Positions 46,101 to 52,401 of a DNA stretch of 64,000 bases are shown piece by piece. A model generated the notes under the pieces. The model saw only the letters and a list, made by a program, of their open reading frames with translations, did no database searches and was not told the origin of the DNA. Within the stretch, counting starts at the first letter, position 1; each line of letters opens with the position of its first letter. Made by a program: the position numbers and the translations under genes. Source of the DNA: Tepidamorphus sp. (GTDB lineage Bacteria; Pseudomonadota; Alphaproteobacteria; Rhizobiales; Tepidamorphaceae); NCBI GenBank assembly GCA_028280885.1, contig JANQKY010000060.1, forward strand, positions 1-64,000. Direction: 5' to 3'.

Positions 46101-46981
46101 GGGAGTTGCTGGATACCATCCGCTACGCCCTGTCGCCGCCGGTCCCGCCAAGCCGCGGCGCGACGGCGGGGACCACCGGCAAGGTGGTGGTCGTCGACGA
46201 CATGCCGATCAATCTGGCGATTACCCAGAAGCAGCTCGCCAAGCTCGGCATCGCCTGCGAACTCGTCGAGGACCCGCTGCAGGCGCTGGAGATGCTGAAG
46301 ACCGGCGCCTTCCGTCTGGCGCTCGTCGATATCGGCATGCCGACCATGTCCGGTATCGAGCTGACCAAACGCCTCAGGGAGGCCGAAAAGGGGACGGGAT
46401 CCTATACGCCGGTAGTGGCGCTCACCGCCTCCTACGGCACCGAGGAGGACACCGCCCGGATGTTGCGCGCCGGGATGGACGGGCAACTGACCAAGCCGGT
46501 CAACCTGAAGGACCTCGTCGCCACCCTGAACCGCTGGGTTCCGGACGACCCCGAGCCGCACGGGACAGGCGAGAGGGATAACGGGGCGACGGGCGCGGCA
46601 ACGCCACCGGCACCCGCCGACGATATCGGTCCGCCTGTCGATCTCGAGGCGTTTCGGGAGATCATCGGCACCGACGACACCCAGACCATCCAGGACATGT
46701 TCGCAGTGTTCATCGATACGATCCCCACCGAACTGAAGGCGATTTCCGATGCGGTCGCCGCGCAGGAACTGTCGCGGACGCGGGAAGCCGCGCATCGGTT
46801 CAAATCGGCAGCCCTCAACACGGCGGCGGGCCGGCTGTCGGACATTCTGCTCAGGATCGAGACCGAAGCCCGCAACGGATCGTGGAACGGCATCGATATC
46901 GACCTCAAGCGGGCGGCCGAGGAGTGTGACCGCCTGGTCGACTATGTCAGAGACAAGATCGGCGGGCCTTCTATCGATTGA
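43172..46981 (+). CDS. Membrane hybrid histidine kinase with PAS, two receiver domains and HPt
   Basis: A 1269-residue sensor. TM1 spans about 8-26, a ~240-residue periplasmic sensor follows, TM2 spans about 271-291, then a HAMP-like segment to ~345, a PAS domain (350-470, NSPYIIYLKDIEGRYTLVN) and a second PAS-like domain (485-605). The HisKA His is His632 in NMSHELRTPLNAIIGF. The HATPase domain (735-855) has NLLSNAIKYN, DSGPGIP and GTGIGLTI. REC1 has Asp920 (LLDINLPGMDGF), REC2 has Asp1053 (LVDIGMPTMSGI), and the C-terminal HPt has His1208 in AAHRFKSAA. It carries every phosphorelay module in one chain. It lies between a patatin-HPt protein and a convergent stand-alone receiver. Confidence 0.93.
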   Translation: MFWTLRRILIVIVVMSALAIVAALYWTTATYQNFAIKAQEEFTASTLAHLVRRQVQEEHQRKVNPFIDEWSRLSTLRQAMSENDAVKARIAADRMMLTLEVAEGRVQLRNVVIYDKAFDPVAEAGRGSAESVSGEPAIVDILKRRPKAEQRRITSFMWRSPDGRPLYSTIAPIGGFRVDGFVEFVSDPIPDLAGISDAVIGDFKLLDVNDRVVFAGRNSLPAESVPGGPDLTVHEVPIRNALGQTWAIASLTRDVSEFKAKIVQLRDQALGTLLLVVFGICIFGWLLLRLSVFRRLRDFARAMSMLANGRTDVEIPAVGSDEFQNMRLSLESLRSAVIDRQNATAALRESEARVRAIIDNSPYIIYLKDIEGRYTLVNTMMAEISGLDPDEMRGMTAYDHLAKADADDVAEMEREVIRTGEFREREAEISLFGRTRFGIVAKFPVFDTDGELYGFGTTIIDITERKNFEKDLLATREKAEQQARLQRVILDNVGQGILVFQEGSKLLLWNDLATKFTGFSVDMMKDGMTMQSGSEFQLKIFETDERVQSLVEDFDRRLAAGERGFVVTYQRPGIDKTSWVQASLRCLPDGMVVQTFQDISDLHHAIDTALQAQRQAEAASRAKSDFLSNMSHELRTPLNAIIGFTEFVIENDEEPITEEQEESLSQVLKAGRHLLLLINDVLDLSKIEAGAVTLSIEPIDAGLAVDECLSLTLSFAAGRNVTIKNLLPNETLPAIEADRIRFKQVFLNLLSNAIKYNNDPGTVTIERGQSKPGLLRIGVRDSGPGIPPELIKNIFDPFDRLGAENSAIEGTGIGLTITRSLMEQMGGTVTVDSKLGEGATFWIDVPVSDRPADAPLGPAEAETGPAIEGLVLYIEDNPANLELVRKILNRQPGLDFLEAHTGEIGIERAVAETPDVILLDINLPGMDGFQVLEVLQTHRETRHIPVIALTAAATQSDIRRGHAAGFYSYLTKPIAARELLDTIRYALSPPVPPSRGATAGTTGKVVVVDDMPINLAITQKQLAKLGIACELVEDPLQALEMLKTGAFRLALVDIGMPTMSGIELTKRLREAEKGTGSYTPVVALTASYGTEEDTARMLRAGMDGQLTKPVNLKDLVATLNRWVPDDPEPHGTGERDNGATGAATPPAPADDIGPPVDLEAFREIIGTDDTQTIQDMFAVFIDTIPTELKAISDAVAAQELSRTREAAHRFKSAALNTAAGRLSDILLRIETEARNGSWNGIDIDLKRAAEECDRLVDYVRDKIGGPSID

Positions 46982-47020
46982 CAGGGCGCCGATTGACTGG
47001 GCGCCGATTGACAGGTGCCG
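46976..47020. repeat. 15-bp tandem repeat, three copies, at the 3' end of the hybrid kinase
   Basis: Three near-identical units of GATTGACWGGGCGCC begin within the kinase stop codon region and continue into the 86-bp gap before the convergent response regulator. Together with the different 15-bp triplet at 43052-43096, the kinase gene is flanked on both sides by 3 x 15-bp arrays. Confidence 0.85.
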
Positions 47021-47067
47021 CCGAAAGATGTGGCCGTCTCGGCCCGACAGCGGGCATAAACGCGCGC

Positions 47068-47829
47068 CTATTGCGCGATCTGACGTTCGGTTTCGACCTC
47101 GTGGATCCAGAGCCGCGCCAGGCTTTCGTCGATTTCCGCGTAGCTCATCAGCACCGCCTTGAGGCCGGCGGTGATCTCCTCGCCGGCCCGAACCAGCGTG
47201 GCGCCGGCGCTGTTGACGGCGTCGCGGGCAAGCGTCGCGCCATCCGGCACGGCCTCGAGCGCCACGAGCCCGGGCTGCATGACACCCGATACGAGGGGCC
47301 GCTCGGCCGGCACGGGTTTCGGCGGCGCCAGCACCGAAGCGGCCGCCATGTCGTCCGGCATCGTCGCGGAGGCAACATCGATATCGGCATAGGCCTGCTC
47401 GGCCTCGAGCGCGCTCTTCGGCACGCGCCGCTCCGCGCAGGTGCGGAAAATATGCCGCTGCAGGGCCCGCTTCTTGACCGGCCGCGCCAGGAAGGCATCG
47501 ACATCGAGACCGAGCGCCAAGCCGGCCAGCGAGCGTTCGGCGAAGCCGGTAACGACGAAGAAGGGAATGCATTGCGGCGCGCTGGTCCGGGCCATTCGGA
47601 CCTCGCGCAGCAATTCGAGGCCGTTCATGTTGGGCATGCGAAAATCCGAGATGATCGCGTCGATGCCCTCGCCGACTGAGGCCAGCTTCCCGATCGCCTC
47701 GCGGCCGTCAACGGCTTGCGTGACCTCGCAGGGCCCGATCGACCGCAGCACCTGATTCAGCAGTTTCAAGTTGAACGACGAGTCATCGACAATCAAATAC
47801 GATAGACCGTGGGTTTTCTCGTGAAACAT
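47068..47829 (-). CDS. Response regulator with receiver domain and uncharacterised C-terminal region
   Basis: A 253-residue protein. Residues about 10-130 are a CheY-like receiver: acidic pair Asp15-Asp16 (LIVDDSSFNLKLL), phosphoacceptor Asp62 in IISDFRMPNMNGLELL, Thr in VVTG and the conserved Lys in ARPVKK. The ~120-residue C-terminal part is Ala/Pro-rich, then has a compact segment (LARDAVNSAGATLVRAGEEI) with no DNA-binding or enzymatic motif I recognise. It may be a relay partner for the HPt domains of the patatin or kinase next door, the genes being convergent. An AT-rich stretch upstream of 47829 could hold its promoter. Confidence 0.88.
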   Translation of the reverse strand: MFHEKTHGLSYLIVDDSSFNLKLLNQVLRSIGPCEVTQAVDGREAIGKLASVGEGIDAIISDFRMPNMNGLELLREVRMARTSAPQCIPFFVVTGFAERSLAGLALGLDVDAFLARPVKKRALQRHIFRTCAERRVPKSALEAEQAYADIDVASATMPDDMAAASVLAPPKPVPAERPLVSGVMQPGLVALEAVPDGATLARDAVNSAGATLVRAGEEITAGLKAVLMSYAEIDESLARLWIHEVETERQIAQ

Positions 47830-48818
47830 TTCCGATCCCGACCAATCAAACGCAAATATCGAATAGTGCCGTCGGCCGACGCGGACACCCGGTTTCCCCG
47901 CCGCTCAACCTGTCAACGCGGCCTCAGGAAGATCACTCCGATCACAACTTGGCGGCGGCAAAGCCGAAACAAACCGATTTCAATAGTATTTTATATCTCA
48001 ATTATCTTCTTGGCCGGTCACGCCGGAACTGGTTTTGCCGAACCAACACACTGACCTTCCTTGTTTTCAGCTTAACCGGTTATCGCAGGCCGGATCAATG
48101 CTGCGCCTATCAATCCTCCGCGAGACGATGCGCCCGTCCGGGCACCCACTACGGTCCGGTTTAGCCGGGACGCGGCTTTTGTTTTCAGCCTGGCCACCCC
48201 CTCGGCTGCCACCAACTCTGTTTTCCTCCACGGAGGCGGTGTCTTGGTATCGCCTGCCAACTCCCCTCCCCGTCATTGCCGGGCTTGTCCCACCGCTGTC
48301 CGGTTTGGTAGAGTTCGGGCTTGGTATTGCCAGGGCGTGGGACACATCTGTGCGCGGGATTCCTTGCCCGGCCGCGGCTCCCCCACCCGGCCCTGCGGGC
48401 CGCCCTCTCCCGCCAAGGGGGAGAGGGAAAGAGCGCGCTGGACGGACGGGCAACTTGGCACCGACATCATTTGCGGTATCGACGTTTTCTGTCCGGGAGC
48501 GGTCCCGACCACCGCACGGCCTCTCAGATGGACTCGCACCCTCTCCCCTTAAGCGGGAGAGGGTCGGCCAGCAGGGCCGGGGTGAGGGCCCGTGGCACGG
48601 CCGCTCGTCGTGCCAGTTCTCCGGGATGGCGAGGGAGACGTGGTGGTCCAAACGCTCATTCCTGCCGTTGCCCGACCAGGTCGGAGACGGCAGCCGAGGG
48701 GGTGGCCAGGCTGAACACCAAAGCCCCGTCCATGCTGAACCGGACAGCAGTGGCGGGCCCCCGGACAGGTAGAATCCTCCAGGCGGGCTCTTGCAGGCGG
48801 GACCCGGCGGGCGGCCCG
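47830..48818. repeat. Gene-free ~1 kb region of mixed palindromic repeats
   Basis: No credible gene is seen. Contents: an AT-rich stretch at 47930-48070 that may carry the response-regulator promoter; an inverted pair of ~78-bp repeats (48136-48210 and 48689-48766), including a perfect 25-bp block; a REPIN-like doublet at 48380-48590 with CCCTCTCCC/GGGAGAGGG hairpins at 48403-48427 and 48539-48563; GTCATTGCCGGGCTTGTCCC at 48269-48288 as at 40083; and at 48631-48671 an inverted match to about 40101-40153. Short open frames here are repeat translations. Confidence 0.7.
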
Positions 48819-49577
48819 CTACAGCGCGCGCAGCGGCGAGACGCGGACGCCGCCGCCCGGGGAGACTTCCACATCCGCGTCGATTTCGTAGATGCGGCGC
48901 ATCCGGTCGCGGGTCAGGACGTATTCGGGCGGGCCTTCGACATCGACCCGGCGGCCTCCGAGGCAGACGATGTGATCGGCGAAATGGCCGGCAAGCGTCA
49001 GATCATGCATGGCGGCGATCGCCGGCACGTTGCGCGCGGCGGCATCGGCCCTGACGGCTTCCAGCACGGTGAGCTGCCGGCGCAGGTCGAGCGCTGCCGT
49101 CGGCTCGTCGAGCAACAGCACCGAGGGCTCGCGAAACAGCGCCTGGGCGAGGAAGGCAAGCTGCCGCTGACCGCCGCTCACCCGGTCGATCGTGCGGTGG
49201 GCGAGGTCAGCAAGGCCGAGACGGTCCAGCAGAGCGGCGGCGCGGGAGACCTCGGCTGCGGGGATGGCCCAGCCCAGCGCCCGCAGGCGGCCGAGCAGCA
49301 CCACCTCCAGAATGGTCAGCGAGACCATCGCGCCGGTATCCTGCGGCATGTAGGAAAATTCCGCGCGCCGGCGCGCCCGCTCGAGATCCGTTTCATCGAC
49401 GCGCACCGATCCCGCCGCCGGCAGCAGGCCGGCGACCGCCTTCAGAAGGGTCGACTTGCCCGACCCGTTGGGGCCGATAAGCGCCGTCAGCCGGCCGCGC
49501 GGCGCGGTGAAACAGGCCCGCTCCAGCACCGGCGCGCTGCCATAGGAAACGATCAGGTCCGAAACGACGAGTGTCAC
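48819..49577 (-). CDS. Iron-siderophore-type ABC transporter ATP-binding protein (FecE/FhuC family)
   Basis: A 252-residue ATPase with Walker A GPNGSGKST near residue 35, the family segment SYMPQDTGAMVSLTILEVVLLGR, signature VSGGQRQ, Walker B VLLLDEPTAALDLRRQ, and AMHDLTLAGHFAD before a PPEYVLTRDRMRRIYEID tail typical of metal-chelate importers. It energises the FecCD-type permease encoded immediately upstream, which overlaps it by four bases. Confidence 0.92.
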   Translation of the reverse strand: MTLVVSDLIVSYGSAPVLERACFTAPRGRLTALIGPNGSGKSTLLKAVAGLLPAAGSVRVDETDLERARRRAEFSYMPQDTGAMVSLTILEVVLLGRLRALGWAIPAAEVSRAAALLDRLGLADLAHRTIDRVSGGQRQLAFLAQALFREPSVLLLDEPTAALDLRRQLTVLEAVRADAAARNVPAIAAMHDLTLAGHFADHIVCLGGRRVDVEGPPEYVLTRDRMRRIYEIDADVEVSPGGGVRVSPLRAL

Positions 49578-50644
49578 CAGTACCGCCTCCGTCCGCGCAG
49601 CAACAGGAAGAACAGGAAGGGCACGCCGATCACCGCCGTGACGATGCCGATCGGCACGACGCCGCCGGGCGAGATCAGCTTCGACAGGATCGAGGCGCCG
49701 GCCATGATCAGAGCGCCGGCGAGCGCCGACATCGGCAGCAGGAAGCGCTGGTCCTCGCCGACCAGCATGCGGGCCAGATGCGGCGCGACGAGGCCGACGA
49801 AGCCGATCGTGCCGACAAAGGCGACCGCGCCGGCCGTCAGCATGGCGACGAGAGCGAAGACCTTGACCCGCAGCCTGGTTACGTCGACCCCGACGGCCGC
49901 GGCGCGCTGATCCCCCAGCCTGAGGGCGGTCAGGCGCCAGAGATCGGGCAGGACGAGCAGGATGCCGACCGCCGTGATGGCCGCGACGATCGGAACATTG
50001 GTCGCGTTCGCCTTGAGCATCGAGCCGAACAGCCAGAACACGATCTGCTGGAGCACTTCCGGGTCGGCGAGATACTGCACCATCGACAGGAGCGACTGGA
50101 ACAGGAACAGCGTGGCGATGCCGGCCAGCACCATCACCTCCGCGCTCATGCCGCGGATGGTCGAGAAGCCGTAGACGAGCGCGGCGGCCATCGCGGCGCC
50201 GACAAAGGCGGCAAGCGGCGTCGTCAGGTCCGGCAGGAGGGGCAGCGTGAGACCGGTCAGGATCGCCACGGCCGCGCCGAAGCCCGCGCCGGCGGAAAAG
50301 CCGAGCGTATAGGGACTGGCCAGCGGATTGCCCAGGATCGTCTGCATCAGCGCGCCGGAAACGCCGAGCGCGATGCCCACGAGCATCGCCATCAGCGCCA
50401 TCGGCAGCCGGATCGCGTGGACGATCGCGACCGTCGTGCGATCAGCCCCCTCCGCGCCGAACAGGACGTCGAGCACGGTGGCGACCGGCAGCATTGCCGG
50501 CCCGGTCAGGATATCGGCGACGAAGACGGCGGCCAGCAGCACCACCGCCGCCGCGATCAGTCCGATCCGTCGCGCGGTCAGCGACCTGTACCGCGCGACG
50601 GCTCCTGCCGGTTTTCCGCTGAGAGCGGCAACCGAACGGTCCAT
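49574..50644 (-). CDS. FecCD family metal-chelate ABC transporter permease
   Basis: A 356-residue inner-membrane permease with about nine to ten helices. FecCD marks include LPMALMAMLVGIALGVSGAL then MQTILGNPLASPYTLGFSAG, and GTIGFVGLVAPHLARMLVGE, VPIGIVTAVIGVPFLFFLLL. It would function as a homodimer of the BtuC type, importing an iron, haem or other metal chelate. It starts four bases downstream of the binding-protein stop and overlaps the ATPase gene. Confidence 0.92.
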   Translation of the reverse strand: MDRSVAALSGKPAGAVARYRSLTARRIGLIAAAVVLLAAVFVADILTGPAMLPVATVLDVLFGAEGADRTTVAIVHAIRLPMALMAMLVGIALGVSGALMQTILGNPLASPYTLGFSAGAGFGAAVAILTGLTLPLLPDLTTPLAAFVGAAMAAALVYGFSTIRGMSAEVMVLAGIATLFLFQSLLSMVQYLADPEVLQQIVFWLFGSMLKANATNVPIVAAITAVGILLVLPDLWRLTALRLGDQRAAAVGVDVTRLRVKVFALVAMLTAGAVAFVGTIGFVGLVAPHLARMLVGEDQRFLLPMSALAGALIMAGASILSKLISPGGVVPIGIVTAVIGVPFLFFLLLRGRRRYW

Positions 50645-50648
50645 GATG

Positions 50649-51749
50649 TTATTTCGGCATCTGCATCATGTAGGCGCCCGACGCCTCGATCGGCATGTAG
50701 GCGTCGAAGAAATCCTCAAGCGAGCGCTGCGGATCGACATCCTGGAAGGCGTCGGGATAGAGGATCTTGGCGATGTACTGGAGATAGGCGAAGTCATAGA
50801 GCGTCCGCGTGCCGCCATGATAGACGCCGTAGACCTCGCCGTCCTTAACCGCGCTCAGGTCCTGCCAGCCGGGCCGATCGAGATAGGGCGCGATGCGCTC
50901 GGCCGTCAGCTCCGTGTCGATGCCGGGGCCCATGACGACAGCGACGTCGTTGCTCACCCAGGCCGCGCCGGGAATGAGAATGACCTGCGGATCCGAGGCC
51001 AGGACATATTCGGGATTGAGCGGTGCCCATTTGGCGATCTGACCGTCCGCGATGTTCTCGCCGCCGGCCATAGTGACGATGTTGCCCCACATCGACTTCG
51101 ACCAGGAATTGCCGTGTTCGTCCGGTCCCTTGTTGCCGAGTTCCATATAGACGCGCTTCGGGGTTCCGCCGGCCTTGGCGACCCGCTCCTGAACGTCGGC
51201 GACCGACGTCGCATAGAGGTCGGCCAGTTCGGCTGCCCGCTCCTCAGCGCCCATCACCGCACCGATCAATTTGGTCGAGGCGACGTGCTTGTCGACCGTC
51301 TGGGCATTGTAATCGGCGACGACGACGGGAACGCCGGCCGCCTCGAGCTTGTCGATGACGTCTTCCAGGGCGGTGAACTGCCACTCGGCCAGGATCGCGA
51401 CATCGGGCTTTGCGGCGAGCGCCGTCTCGATCGAGAAGGTGCCGGCATAAATCTCACCGATATCGGCGATATCCTCGATTTCGGGAACAGCCTTGGTATA
51501 GGCCTGCCATTGCAGGTTTCGCCAGCCCTCCCAGGCGTCCCTGGAAATCGCCACGACACGGTCATAGGCATCCGGTCCGACGATGGCGAAGAAGTCCTCG
51601 AAATAGAAGCCGAGCAGCACGCGCTGCGGATCGTCTGGAACGTCGACCTCGCGTCCGAGAACGTCGGTGACCGTCTTGGCCTGTACGGCGGGGACGGCGA
51701 CGGCAAGGGCAAGCGCGGCGACGGCTGCCCGGGTGAGCGTTTTGAACAT
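50649..51749 (-). CDS. ABC transporter substrate-binding protein, iron-chelate (FecB/FepB) family
   Basis: A 366-residue periplasmic protein with a Sec signal peptide MFKTLTRAAVAALALAVAVP cleaved near VQA-KTV. The peripla_BP_2 fold starts VTDVLGREVDVPDDPQRVLL, then VAISRDAWEGW, KPDVAILAEW and DPQVILIPGAAW. It is about 60 residues longer than the usual FepB. It is the first gene of the importer operon. The ligand is unresolved: iron-siderophore or haem is most likely from family knowledge. No TonB-dependent receptor gene is present in the window. Confidence 0.88.
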   Translation of the reverse strand: MFKTLTRAAVAALALAVAVPAVQAKTVTDVLGREVDVPDDPQRVLLGFYFEDFFAIVGPDAYDRVVAISRDAWEGWRNLQWQAYTKAVPEIEDIADIGEIYAGTFSIETALAAKPDVAILAEWQFTALEDVIDKLEAAGVPVVVADYNAQTVDKHVASTKLIGAVMGAEERAAELADLYATSVADVQERVAKAGGTPKRVYMELGNKGPDEHGNSWSKSMWGNIVTMAGGENIADGQIAKWAPLNPEYVLASDPQVILIPGAAWVSNDVAVVMGPGIDTELTAERIAPYLDRPGWQDLSAVKDGEVYGVYHGGTRTLYDFAYLQYIAKILYPDAFQDVDPQRSLEDFFDAYMPIEASGAYMMQMPK

Positions 51750-51833
51750 GCGGATTTGTCCTGTTGGTCACGCAAAGGGGAAACGCGCGGCGCACAGACG
51801 CCACGACGCAGTCGTTTTCGAACGGTTGCGTGA

Positions 51834-52229
51834 TCAGACGGGCGGGGCGCGGCTCAAATAGAGGCCGGCCAGGCCGGCGTCGCCTGCCCGGCCGGACACC
51901 GGGATATCGATCCGGGTATCGGCGAAGCGGACGGGCGGCGCGGGCACCGGACAAGGCTCCGGCGCGGCCGCCGACCCGGCGACCTGGCACCAGGAACAGC
52001 CGAACCGTTCTGGCGATTCGACGGGTTCGCCATCGGGCCCGACAACGACAATGCCGTTGCTGGTACAGATAACGAAGATGCCGGCGGGATTGCTCGCGAC
52101 ACCGTCGACAAGCCGGACCCGCAGGCTCTCCGCATCGGGCGCGAACAGACCGGTCATGACCAGTTGCGCGAACAGCCAGCTCGTCAACGCGATCAATCCC
52201 ACCCACGATCTGAACGTCGAAAGGGCCAT
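51834..52229 (-). CDS. DUF2946-like small secreted or membrane protein
   Basis: A 131-residue protein with one N-terminal hydrophobic segment (VGLIALTSWLFAQLVMTGLF), a short extracytoplasmic-type domain containing FGCSWCQ (a C-x-x-C pair), a Pro/Ala-rich stretch and a C-terminal GLAGLYLSRAPPV. The last block is typical of DUF2946 proteins, which often accompany metal transporters or TonB receptors. Function unknown; metal or haem handling is a guess from the adjacent importer. The AT palindrome GTTATAAC abuts the start codon and could be part of a metalloregulator site. Confidence 0.55.
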   Translation of the reverse strand: MALSTFRSWVGLIALTSWLFAQLVMTGLFAPDAESLRVRLVDGVASNPAGIFVICTSNGIVVVGPDGEPVESPERFGCSWCQVAGSAAAPEPCPVPAPPVRFADTRIDIPVSGRAGDAGLAGLYLSRAPPV

Positions 52230-52401
52230 GTTATAACGTTACCTATTCGTGGGCGCAACGCGATCGGGGGAATCGGTGGCGCGGGATCCGGTGGCGCGAC
52301 CGGCTATGCATAACCTTAGAGGCGGGACCGCCTGCGGGTAACTGAGACAAAAGCGCGCTGTGGCCACACTCGCCGGCACGCGGACGCGCCGGTCCGGTGC
52401 C

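Noticed and set aside
47830..48818. CRISPR array in the repeat-rich 1-kb gap
   Set aside because: Repeats are few, unequal in spacing and inverted rather than regularly spaced direct repeats, and no cas gene is nearby.
52229..52245. Zur or Fur box at the start of the DUF2946-like gene
   Set aside because: GTTATAAC is palindromic, but the surrounding bases do not extend to a full 19-23 bp consensus, so it is mentioned only as a possibility.
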